From the NCBI RefSeq assembly GCF_004342425.1, contig NZ_SLWQ01000002.1, forward strand, positions 372,001-436,000: DNA of 64,000 bases, given 5' to 3'. This document shows, piece after piece, positions 40,539-48,652 of this stretch (position 1 is its first letter; each line of letters begins with the position of its first letter). The notes beneath the pieces were generated by a model, which was given only the letters and a program-made list of their open reading frames with translations, ran no database searches and was not told the origin of the DNA. The DNA is from Dokdonella fugitiva (GTDB lineage: Bacteria > Pseudomonadota > Gammaproteobacteria > Xanthomonadales > Rhodanobacteraceae). The position numbers and the translations under genes are program-made.

Positions 40539-43199
40539 TCAGGGCGAATCGGCGCCGAGTCGTTCCAGCAGGCGCGCGCGCAGTCGCTGGCGCGCCGCCT
40601 CGGTGAGCACGGCGTCGGTCTCGTCGGTCAGGACGAAGAAGTCTTCCACACGCTCGCCGAATGTCGCAATGCGCGCGTCGTGCACGCGCACGCGTGCCTC
40701 GCGCAGTGCCTGCGCGACTTCGGCGAGCAGGCCGGGACGGTCGCTGCAGACGAGCGCGAGCTGGGTCGCACCCTCGACGTCGGCGAACTCGACCTGCGGC
40801 ATGCGCTGGAAGTGGCGCAGCCGGCGCGGCAGGGTGCGACGCGCGACGCGCGTGACCAGCTCGCGCGCCTCCAGCACGCGCCGCAGCGCCGTCTCGAGTT
40901 CGCGCGCACGCGCCGGCGCGAGTGCATTGCCGGACCGCTCGTCGAGCAACTGGAACGTGTCGAACACCCGCCCGCCGGCGCCGACGAGCAGGCGCGCGTC
41001 GACGACCCCGAGGCCCTGGCGATCGAGCGTCGCGGCGATCGCGGCGAACAGGCCGTCGCGATCGGGCGCGCAGACGAACAATTCGCTGCCGCCGCGCGCC
41101 GACTGGGGATTGACCGCGACGACCACGCCGTCCGGCCCGGCCGCGGCGATCGCGCGCGCCTGGCGCGCGAGCTGCGCCGGCCGGTGGCGCAGGAAGCTCG
41201 ATTGCGGGAACGCATCGAGCCAGCGTTCGGCCTCGGCGGGACCGGCACCGCCCTCGACGAGCAGCTCGCGCGTGCGCGCGCGACAGTCGGCAGCGCGCTC
41301 GCCGGCATTCGAGGGCCGGCCGAGGTCCGCGCGCAGCACGTAGCGCGCCGCCATGTGCAGGTCGGCGAGCAGGCGCGCCTTCCATTCGTTCCACAGCTTC
41401 GGATTGGTGCCGGCGATGTCGGCGATCGTGAGCAGGTAGAGGTGATCGAGATGCTCGCGGTCGCCGACTTGCACCGCGAAACGATGCACGACGTCGGGGT
41501 CGGTGATGTCCTGGCGCTGCGCGGTCACGCTCATGAGCAGGTGCCAGCGCACGAGCCAGGCAACAAGGTCGACGTCGGGCTCGGGCAGGCCCAGGCGCGC
41601 GCAGAACGCGCGCGCTTCCACCTCGCCCAGCTCGGAATGGTCGCCACCGCGACCCTTGGCGATGTCATGGAACAGCGCCGCGAGCAGCAGCAGTTCGGGC
41701 TTGTCGAGCGAGGCGAAGACCTCGGCGGCGAGCGGCATCGCCGCCGCGCCTTCGGGGTCCGCGTAGCGCGCGATGTTGCGCAGCACGCGCAACGTGTGTT
41801 CGTCGACCGTGTAGACGTGGAACAGGTCGTACTGCATGCGGCCGACCACGCGGCGGAACGTGGGCAGGATCGCCGCCAGCACGCCGTGGCGGTTCATGCC
41901 CGCGAGCGCCTCGACCGCCCGCGCACCGCGACGCAGCAGCGCGAGGAAGGCGGCGAGGACGTGCGCATCGGCGGCGAAGCCGTCACCGTAGTGGGCGAGC
42001 GCCTGCTGCAGGCGGCGCATCGTCTCGGCCGAGAGACCACGCAGCTCGGGATGGTCGAGCGGCACGACGAACACGTCGACCATCGCGCGCGGCCGGCGCA
42101 GGAACAGGTCCGGGTCGCGCAGTTCGATGCGCGGACCGAGCGCGATGAAGTCGCGGTCGAGTTCGCGCGGCGGGCCTGCCGCCGGCTCGAGCGATTCGGT
42201 GCATCGTTCGAGGAACTGCACGCCGAGCCGTTCGGCGATCGTCGCGGCGCGATAATAGGCCTGCATGAACTGCTCGACCGCGAGGTTGGTCGCGTGTTCG
42301 TCCCGGTAGCCGAACTCGCCCGCGAGCCGGCGCTGGTAGTCGAACAGCAGGCGTTCCTCGGGCCGGCCGGCGGCGAGGTGCAGCGCGTAGCGGTAGCGCC
42401 ACAGCGTCGCCTGCGCGCGTTCGAGCGCGGCGCATTCGGTGCGGTCGAGCAGACCGCGCCCGGCCATCGCCTCGAAGTCGCCCGCGCCGGCGACCCGCCG
42501 CCCGAGCCAGCACATGAGATCGAGCGTGCGCAAGCCGCCCGGCCCGTCCTTGAGGTTGGGTTCGAGGTTGTAGGCGGTGTCGTCGTAGCGCGCGTGGCGC
42601 GCGCTCTGCTCGGCGCGCTTGGCGGCGAGGAATTGCCCGGGCGGCCACAGGGCGGGATCGGCGACGAGCGCGGCGAGGGCGTCGGCCAGGCCCTGCTCGC
42701 CCGCGAGCAGGCGGGCATCCATGAGCGACGTGTAGACGCTCACATCCGCGGCGGCGAGCGCGCGGCAATCGGCGGGCGTGCGCACCGCATGCCCGGGTTT
42801 GAGGCCGATGTCCCACAGGCAGGCGAAGAACGCTTCGAGCGCGCGCGCCTGGCGTGCGAGCGCATCCATGCCACCAAGCACGAGCAGGTCGACGTCGGAC
42901 TGCGGAAACAGCACGCCGCGCCCGAACCCGCCGACCGCCAGCAGCGCGCACTCGCCCGCTTCGCCCACGCACGATCGCCAGGCGTGCACGACGATCGCGC
43001 CGACCGCACCTGCACGCAGTTGCACGAGCGCGGCGACGTCGGCGCCTGCATGGAAGGCGTGGGCGAGCGCGCGCTCGTTGTCGCCGAGGACCTGGCGCAG
43101 CGCGAGGCGCGCTTGCGCCGATACGCCGCTGCGTGGCAGTGCCGCGGGAAGCCGCGGCAGGTCGGGCAGGCGCGCGTCGATCGCGTCGCGCGCGTCCAT
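40539..43199 (-). CDS. glnD: Bifunctional PII uridylyltransferase/uridylyl-removing enzyme
   Basis: GlnD, 886 aa, senses glutamine and modifies PII. The nucleotidyltransferase site is GGFGRG (90-95) with SDVDLL (101-106); the HD hydrolase site is FHDIAKGRGGDHSELG at about 510-530; two ACT domains follow (VVDARLLVGAGGRVFDTFQL and RVRVHDARIATFGERVEDFF). It starts 4 nt after map. No PII gene is in the window. Confidence 0.96.
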   Translation of the reverse strand: MDARDAIDARLPDLPRLPAALPRSGVSAQARLALRQVLGDNERALAHAFHAGADVAALVQLRAGAVGAIVVHAWRSCVGEAGECALLAVGGFGRGVLFPQSDVDLLVLGGMDALARQARALEAFFACLWDIGLKPGHAVRTPADCRALAAADVSVYTSLMDARLLAGEQGLADALAALVADPALWPPGQFLAAKRAEQSARHARYDDTAYNLEPNLKDGPGGLRTLDLMCWLGRRVAGAGDFEAMAGRGLLDRTECAALERAQATLWRYRYALHLAAGRPEERLLFDYQRRLAGEFGYRDEHATNLAVEQFMQAYYRAATIAERLGVQFLERCTESLEPAAGPPRELDRDFIALGPRIELRDPDLFLRRPRAMVDVFVVPLDHPELRGLSAETMRRLQQALAHYGDGFAADAHVLAAFLALLRRGARAVEALAGMNRHGVLAAILPTFRRVVGRMQYDLFHVYTVDEHTLRVLRNIARYADPEGAAAMPLAAEVFASLDKPELLLLAALFHDIAKGRGGDHSELGEVEARAFCARLGLPEPDVDLVAWLVRWHLLMSVTAQRQDITDPDVVHRFAVQVGDREHLDHLYLLTIADIAGTNPKLWNEWKARLLADLHMAARYVLRADLGRPSNAGERAADCRARTRELLVEGGAGPAEAERWLDAFPQSSFLRHRPAQLARQARAIAAAGPDGVVVAVNPQSARGGSELFVCAPDRDGLFAAIAATLDRQGLGVVDARLLVGAGGRVFDTFQLLDERSGNALAPARARELETALRRVLEARELVTRVARRTLPRRLRHFQRMPQVEFADVEGATQLALVCSDRPGLLAEVAQALREARVRVHDARIATFGERVEDFFVLTDETDAVLTEAARQRLRARLLERLGADSP

Positions 43200-43203
43200 C
43201 GGA

Positions 43204-43971
43204 CTAGGCGGCGCTCGGCCAGGCCGTGAGGATCTCGTAGCCGTCGTCGGTCACGGCGATCGTGTGCTCCCACTGCGCGGACAGCGAATGGTCCTTGGTG
43301 ACGACGGTCCAGCCGTCCGGCAGCAGGCGGGTGTGCGGCTTGCCGGCATTGATCATCGGCTCGACCGTGAAGGTCATGCCCTTCTGCAACTTGAGGCCTG
43401 CGCCCGGCTGGCCGTAGTGCAGCACCTGCGGGTCCTCGTGGTAGATCCGGCCGATGCCGTGGCCGCAATATTCGCGCACGACCGAGAACCCCTGCGCCTC
43501 CGCATGCTTCTGTATTGCATGGCCGATGTCGCCCAACGTGGCGCCAGGGCGCACCTGGGCGATGCCGCGCAGCATCGCCTCGAGCGTGGTGTCGACGAGG
43601 CGCTTGGCGAGCACCGACGGCGTGCCGACGCAGTACATGCGGCTCGTGTCACCGTGCCAGCCGTCCTTGATGACGGTCACGTCGATGTTCACGATGTCGC
43701 CGTCCTTGAGCACCTTGCCCGGATGCGGGATGCCGTGGCAGATGACGTGGTTGACCGAAGTGCAGAGCGTCTTCGGGAAGCCCTTGTAGCCGACGTTGGC
43801 CGGCACCGCCTTCTGCTTGTGCACGATGTGCTCGTAGGCGAGCTGGTCGAGTTCCTCGGTGCTGACCCCGGGCTTGACGTGCGGCACGAGCATTTCCAGC
43901 ACTTCGGCGGCGAGCCGGCCGGCGACGCGCATGTTTTCGATCTGCTCGGGGGTCTTGACGGTGACGGGCAT
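43204..43971 (-). CDS. map: Type I methionine aminopeptidase
   Basis: 255 aa, removes the initiator Met. The metal ligands lie in IVNIDVTVIKDGWHGDTSRM, the His in CGHGIGRIYHEDP, and the Glu residues in FTVEPMINAG and SAQWEHTIAV. It is divergent from rpsB, as in E. coli, with a 327-nt gap between them. Confidence 0.97.
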   Translation of the reverse strand: MPVTVKTPEQIENMRVAGRLAAEVLEMLVPHVKPGVSTEELDQLAYEHIVHKQKAVPANVGYKGFPKTLCTSVNHVICHGIPHPGKVLKDGDIVNIDVTVIKDGWHGDTSRMYCVGTPSVLAKRLVDTTLEAMLRGIAQVRPGATLGDIGHAIQKHAEAQGFSVVREYCGHGIGRIYHEDPQVLHYGQPGAGLKLQKGMTFTVEPMINAGKPHTRLLPDGWTVVTKDHSLSAQWEHTIAVTDDGYEILTAWPSAA

Positions 43972-43984
43972 GGTATCCGGGTAG

Positions 43985-44018
43985 TTGACTGGCGTGGACG
44001 CGCGGAGCGGGCTATAAT
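43985..44018 (+). promoter_or_regulatory. Predicted promoter of rpsB-tsf
   Basis: A perfect TATAAT at 44013-44018. A TTGACT at 43985-43990 is 22 nt away, too far for normal spacing; TGGCGT at 17 nt is a poor -35. The start site would be near 44025, giving a leader of about 270 nt. Confidence 0.6.
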
Positions 44019-44024
44019 TCTATG

Positions 44025-44298
44025 GTTTCACCAGCCGACTTTCGTAAGTCGTTGGCGGTGAAACGAAAATATGCGGCCGACCGGGCAATCCGCAAGGCCG
44101 CTACGGCAATCGTGCCGAATCCGCACACGTATCGTCACCGCGTTCGGGGTGCTCCGCAAGGAGTCGCACGCGGCGGGTACGTGGAGGTCCAACCCCGGAA
44201 TTGGTTCGCGAGTCCGCTCGCGAGGGCCGGCACGTTCGCGTGCAGGCTGCTCGTGGCGAAACGCGCCCCGGTTCCCTTCTTCGCAAGGAATACCTGCA
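44025..44298 (+). promoter_or_regulatory. rpsB leader RNA (S2-regulated leader candidate)
   Basis: A long untranslated leader; together with 43972-44024 it makes a 327-nt gap without a gene. It has a CGCGAG/CTCGCG hairpin near 44205-44220 and a GCACG/CGTGC hairpin near 44230-44245, and ends in AAGGAATACCTGCA before the ATG. S2 feeds back on its leader in E. coli; here this is inferred only from length and position. Confidence 0.45.
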
Positions 44299-45186
44299 AT
44301 GCCTCAAGTCACGATGCGCCAGATGCTCGAAGCCGGCGTGCATTTCGGCCACCAGACCCGTTACTGGAACCCGCGCATGGCGCCGTACATCTTCGGCGCG
44401 CGCGGCAAGATCCACATCATCAACCTCGAGAAGACGCTGCCGCTGTTCAGCGACGCGATGAACTTCATCTCGGCGATCGCGCAGAAGCGCGGCACGATCC
44501 TGTTCGTCGGCACCAAGCGCTCGGCGCGCGAGGCGGTCAAGGAAGAAGCGGCGCGCTGCGGCATGCCGTACATCTCGCAGCGCTGGCTCGGCGGCATGCT
44601 GACCAACTTCCGCACGGTCAAGCAGTCGGTCGCGCGCCTGAAGGAACTCGAGACGATGGCGACCGACGGCAGCTACGAGCGCCTGGTCAAGCATGAAGTG
44701 CTCGGCCTCGTGCGCGAGCGCGAGAAGCTCGAGAAGTCGCTCGGCGGCATCAAGGACATGAATCGCCTGCCCGACGCGCTGTTCGTGATCGACATCGGCC
44801 ACGAGGACATCGCGATCAAGGAAGCCAAGAAGCTCGGCATCCCGGTCATCGCGGTGGTCGACACCAACTACGACCCGGCCCTCGTCGACTACGCGATCCC
44901 CGGCAACGACGACGCGATCCGCGCCGTGCAGCTGTACGCCAGCGCCGCGGCCGACGCCGTGCTCGAGGGCAAGGCTGCCGCCCCGGCGATCGTCGCCAGC
45001 GAGAAGGACGACTTCGTCGAACTCGACGCCGACGGCAACCCGATCGCCAAGAAGGACGCGCGCGAGCGCGACGACCGCCGTCGTCCGTCGGGTCCGCGCA
45101 AGCCGGGCGGCGACAAGCGTCCGCCGGCCGGCCGCCGCGGCGCCGCGCCGCGTGGGGGCAAGGGCGAAGCCCCGGCCGCCGAGTAA
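44299..45186 (+). CDS. rpsB: 30S ribosomal protein S2
   Basis: S2, 295 aa, links the 30S head and body and helps dock S1. The start [20 protein letters not shown] is canonical, and [17 protein letters not shown] and [20 protein letters not shown] are intact. It has a long C-terminal extension of about 50 residues rich in Arg, Pro and Gly ([22 protein letters not shown]) that E. coli S2 lacks. Confidence 0.97.
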   Translation: MPQVTMRQMLEAGVHFGHQTRYWNPRMAPYIFGARGKIHIINLEKTLPLFSDAMNFISAIAQKRGTILFVGTKRSAREAVKEEAARCGMPYISQRWLGGMLTNFRTVKQSVARLKELETMATDGSYERLVKHEVLGLVREREKLEKSLGGIKDMNRLPDALFVIDIGHEDIAIKEAKKLGIPVIAVVDTNYDPALVDYAIPGNDDAIRAVQLYASAAADAVLEGKAAAPAIVASEKDDFVELDADGNPIAKKDARERDDRRRPSGPRKPGGDKRPPAGRRGAAPRGGKGEAPAAE

Positions 45187-45193
45187 GCCGCAT

Positions 45194-45326
45194 CCGGGCC
45201 GCGTCCGCGCGGCCCGGTTCCGGATGCGTCGCGACGCGCCTGCAGGGCGCGCGACCGACGTACGGGCCCGCCCCGGGCCCCGCATTGCGGGCATCCACTG
45301 ATTTGCCGCGCGCGCCTGCGCGCGGC
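45194..45326 (+). other. Two strong hairpins in the rpsB-tsf gap
   Basis: A perfect 10-bp stem with a 4-nt loop at 45194-45217 (CCGGGCCGCG arms) just after the rpsB stop and a perfect 9-bp stem at 45305-45326. Neither is followed by a T-run. They may be RNA-processing or pausing sites that set the rpsB to tsf ratio; in E. coli this gap contains a partial terminator. Confidence 0.55.
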
Positions 45327-45385
45327 GATCGCAGTTTCAACGGGCGGCGCGATCACGCGCCGCCGCAGCAGCCATCGAGGACACC

Positions 45386-46261
45386 ATGGAAATCACCGCT
45401 ACCCTGGTCAAGGACCTGCGCGAGCGCACCGGCGCCGGCATGATGGAGTGCAAGAAGGCACTCACCGAAAACAAGGGCGACATCGACGCCGCGGCCGAAT
45501 GGCTGCGCAAGCAGGGTCTCGCCAAGGCCGACAAGAAGGCCAGCCGCGTCGCCGCCGAAGGCCGCATCGCGATGGCGCAGGACGGCGGCAAGGCCGTGCT
45601 GGTCGAGATCAACTCCGAGACCGACTTCGTCGCCAAGGACGAGAACTTCCTGAAATTCGCCGACGCGGTCGCCAAGGCCGCGCTCGCCTCCGGCGCGAAG
45701 GACGTCGAAGTGCTCAAGGCAGTCAAGCTGCCGAGCGGCGAGACCGTCGAGGAAGCGCGCGCGGCGGTCATCGCCAAGGTCGGCGAAAACGTGCAGGTGC
45801 GCCGCCTCGTCGCGTCCGATTCGGCCAACAACGTCGCGGCCTACGTGCACGGCGGCCGCATCGGCGTGCTGGTCGAGGTCAAGGGCGGCGATGCCGACTT
45901 CGCGCGCGGCGTCGCGATGCACGTCGCGGCGATGAACCCGCCGTACAACAAGGCGGCCGACGTGCCGGCCGATTTCCTCGCCAAGGAGAAGGAAATCGAA
46001 CTGGCGAAGATGAGCGAGAAGGACAAGGCCAAGCCGGCCGAGATCCTCGAGAAGATCATCGGCGGCAAGGTCGCCAAGATCGTCAACGAGGTCACGCTGT
46101 ACGGCCAGCCCTACGTGCTGAACACCGACCAGACGGTCGAGGCCGCGGCGAAGGCCGCCGGCGCCGACGTCGTCGCGTTCCAGCGCATCGCGGTCGGCGA
46201 AGGCATCGAGAAGGTGGTCGAGGACTACGCCGCCGAAGTCGCCAAGGCGATGCAGGTCTGA
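45386..46261 (+). CDS. tsf: Elongation factor Ts
   Basis: EF-Ts, 291 aa, the nucleotide exchange factor of EF-Tu. The UBA-like N-terminus ([19 protein letters not shown]) and the TDFVAKD motif that contacts EF-Tu are present. GAGGACACC precedes the ATG. It is followed by an intrinsic terminator. Confidence 0.97.
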   Translation: MEITATLVKDLRERTGAGMMECKKALTENKGDIDAAAEWLRKQGLAKADKKASRVAAEGRIAMAQDGGKAVLVEINSETDFVAKDENFLKFADAVAKAALASGAKDVEVLKAVKLPSGETVEEARAAVIAKVGENVQVRRLVASDSANNVAAYVHGGRIGVLVEVKGGDADFARGVAMHVAAMNPPYNKAADVPADFLAKEKEIELAKMSEKDKAKPAEILEKIIGGKVAKIVNEVTLYGQPYVLNTDQTVEAAAKAAGADVVAFQRIAVGEGIEKVVEDYAAEVAKAMQV

Positions 46262-46289
46262 GGACCTCGCGCCATCGGGATCGGAACGA

Positions 46290-46314
46290 GGCCGCGGTTT
46301 TCCGCGGCCTTTTT
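46290..46314 (+). terminator. Intrinsic terminator after tsf
   Basis: An 8-bp perfect stem GGCCGCGG/CCGCGGCC with a TTTT loop, followed by TTTTT and then CTTT. It ends the rpsB-tsf transcript. Confidence 0.92.
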
Positions 46315-46422
46315 CTTTGCGTGGGCACCGCCCGTCTCCGACGCGCGCGCCCGGCACCGATGCGCCGAGGCGAACGGTGGCCGCGCCGCGCCGAGACGCG
46401 CCTGCACGGCGCCGAATCATCC

Positions 46423-46428
46423 TATGAT
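46423..46428 (+). promoter_or_regulatory. Possible -10 of the two-component operon
   Basis: TATGAT lies 38 nt before the kinase start codon, with no good -35 at 17 nt. The gap from the tsf terminator to the kinase gene has no other promoter-like word. Confidence 0.35.
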
Positions 46429-46466
46429 CCCCGGATGGGTCCGAGCCGCCGCCGCCAGCCGCATCG

Positions 46467-47534
46467 ATGATGAACCGCCAGCGCCAGTTCTGGTTGCTGC
46501 AAACCGGGGCGTGGACCGCCTATGGGCTCGAGAGCTTCCTGTCCGAGATCGGCTACGGCCGGCCGCTCGACATGTGGCGGCTCAACGCCTACGACGCGCT
46601 GTGCGGATTCCTGCTCACGCTCGGCATCCGTGCCGTGCTCAAGGCGACTTGGACGCACGCGCCCGCCCAGCGCGTGCGCTGGGGCATCGGCGCGCTCGTC
46701 GTCGCCTCGATCGTCGGCGGCTACCTCTGGTGGATCGCCGTGTCGAACATGTGCGCCGAGTGCAAGCCGCCGAAGAGCTGGCTCGGCTACCTCTCCTATT
46801 TCTTCGGCTGGCTGCAACTGCTCGTGGCGTGGACCGGTGCCTACGTCGGCATCAAGCTCGCGCGCCAGCTGCAGCACGAGAAGGAGACCGCGCTGCAGGC
46901 GACGGCAATGGCGCACCAGGCGCAGCTGCGCATGCTGCGCTACCAGCTCAATCCGCATTTCCTGTTCAACACGCTCAACGCGATCTCCACGCTCGTGCTC
47001 GACGGCCGCGCCGAGCAGGCGAACGGCATGGTCGGAGCGCTGTCCGGCTTCTTGCGCTATTCGCTCGACAGCGATCCCGAGCAGAAGGTGTCGCTGGACC
47101 AGGAGATCGGTTCGATCCAGCGCTACCTCGCGATCGAGCAGGTGCGCTTCGGCGACCGCCTCAAGGTCGGCATCCTCGTCACGCCGCCGGCCGGCGAGGC
47201 GCTCGTGCCGAGCCTGATCCTGCAGCCGATGATCGAGAACGCTGTCAAGTACGGCATTTCCAAGCGCGAGGAAGGCGGTCGCATCGAGATCATCGCGCGC
47301 GTCGTCGACGAGGGCGTGCTCGACATCGTGCTGCGCGACAACGGCCCCGGCAGCCTCAGCTATCGCCCCGAGCGCGCCGACGGCCAGGGCGTCGGCATCA
47401 CCAATACGCGCGAACGCCTGCGCGTGCTGTACGGCGACCGCCAGCACTTCGAGATCGTGCGCCTGCAGCCGCAGGGCACGGAAGTGCGACTCCAGTTCCC
47501 GTTCGAAACCGCCAGCGAAAACCGCAACCGATGA
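46467..47534 (+). CDS. LytS/YehU-family sensor histidine kinase
   Basis: 355 aa. Four hydrophobic segments (about 8-25, 42-60, 74-92 and 106-130) put the N-terminus in the inner membrane. The HisKA-type 2 phosphorylation motif RYQLNPHFLFNTLNAIS has the phospho-acceptor His at residue 164; the ATP site is PMIENAVKYGI and GQGVGITNTRERL. There is no recognisable periplasmic sensor domain, so the signal is probably sensed in or near the membrane. The stop overlaps the regulator start as ATGA. Confidence 0.92.
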   Translation: MMNRQRQFWLLQTGAWTAYGLESFLSEIGYGRPLDMWRLNAYDALCGFLLTLGIRAVLKATWTHAPAQRVRWGIGALVVASIVGGYLWWIAVSNMCAECKPPKSWLGYLSYFFGWLQLLVAWTGAYVGIKLARQLQHEKETALQATAMAHQAQLRMLRYQLNPHFLFNTLNAISTLVLDGRAEQANGMVGALSGFLRYSLDSDPEQKVSLDQEIGSIQRYLAIEQVRFGDRLKVGILVTPPAGEALVPSLILQPMIENAVKYGISKREEGGRIEIIARVVDEGVLDIVLRDNGPGSLSYRPERADGQGVGITNTRERLRVLYGDRQHFEIVRLQPQGTEVRLQFPFETASENRNR

Positions 47535-48334
47535 GCATCCGCACCCTGATCGTCGACGACGAACCCCTCGCCCGCCGCGGCATCGCGCTGCGCCTCGCGC
47601 GCCACCCCGACATCGAGGTCGTCGGCGAGGCCGCCAACGGGCGCGAGGCGTTCTTCGCGATTTCCGAACACCTGCCGACCCTGATGTTCCTCGACGTGCA
47701 GATGCCGGGCGTCGACGGCTTCGAGCTGCTGCGCGCGGTCCCGCTCGCGCAGCTGCCGCTGACGGTGTTCGTGACCGCCTACGACCAGTACGCGCTGCAG
47801 GCGTTCGAGGCCAACGCGATCGACTACCTGCTCAAGCCGATTGAGGACGCGCGCCTCGACGCCGCGGTCGAACGCGTGCGCCGGGCGCTCGCCGCGCGCG
47901 ACGCGGATGACCACTGCGCGCGCCTGCTGCGCCTGCTCGGCAACGTCTCGGGCAAGCCCGATCTCACTCTCGACGAAGCGCTCGTCGATGCCGACCGCCT
48001 GGCGCAGCCGGTCGAGGAGCGCCTCGCGATCCGCGACGCCGGCCGCATCCTGCGCGTGCCGGTCGAGGAGATCCTGTGGATCGATGCGGCTGGCGACTAC
48101 ATGTGCGTGCACACCGGCAAGGACACCCACGTGTTGCGCGCGACGATGCGCGAACTCGAAAGCCGCCTCGACCCGCGCCGCTTCCAGCGCATCCACCGCT
48201 CGACGATCGTCAACGTCGGCCGCGTCAAGGAACTGCGCGCGCACCTCAACGGCGAGTATTTCCTCATCCTCGACTCCGGCCAGCAGCTCAAGCTGTCGCG
48301 CAGTTACAAGGACAAGGTGCGGTTGTTGCATTGA
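47531..48334 (+). CDS. LytTR-family response regulator
   Basis: 267 aa. The receiver domain has the DD pair at 9-10, phospho-acceptor Asp55 in MFLDVQMPG, and the Lys in YLLKPIED. The LytTR DNA-binding domain (about 160-267) carries VEEILWIDAAGDYMCVHTG and FQRIHRSTIVNVGRVKEL. It is the partner of the kinase, with which it overlaps. The RND pump genes lie downstream on the same strand and are a possible but unproved target. Confidence 0.94.
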   Translation: MSIRTLIVDDEPLARRGIALRLARHPDIEVVGEAANGREAFFAISEHLPTLMFLDVQMPGVDGFELLRAVPLAQLPLTVFVTAYDQYALQAFEANAIDYLLKPIEDARLDAAVERVRRALAARDADDHCARLLRLLGNVSGKPDLTLDEALVDADRLAQPVEERLAIRDAGRILRVPVEEILWIDAAGDYMCVHTGKDTHVLRATMRELESRLDPRRFQRIHRSTIVNVGRVKELRAHLNGEYFLILDSGQQLKLSRSYKDKVRLLH

Positions 48335-48652
48335 TTGAGGGCGACGACGGCGGGAGTCGCTGCCGGGCGGCTCGACCCGCCCCGCGGGTGTAGGGCTGAG
48401 GGGCCGGGGCCGAAGAGCGCGGAGCGCAGGTGCCGGCCGCAAACGCCATGCCTCGAAGGCGAAGGCAACGCTGGCCGCGCCGACAACCTGCTTTTCAGCC
48501 CCGGGCCCTCAGCCCGGGGTACTCGAACGAAAGCCGTCACGCCTCGTCGCCCCGTACGCACGGTTCGCCGAAGCCGACGCAACCTTCGTTACTCCTGGCG
48601 CATCCATTGCGCACGACGACGGCGCACGCTGGCGTCGAGCCGGGAGCCCGCC
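48335..48652 (+). other. Gap with an inverted repeat before the RND pump
   Basis: 318 nt without a gene. It holds GGCTGAGGGGCCGGGGC at 48394-48410 and its near-perfect complement at 48498-48514 (16 of 17 bases), plus a local 8-bp stem CCCCGGGC/GCCCGGGG at 48499-48519. There is no T-run after any stem. The last 30 nt contain the CGGGAG ribosome binding site of the pump gene; no clear promoter was seen. Confidence 0.55.
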
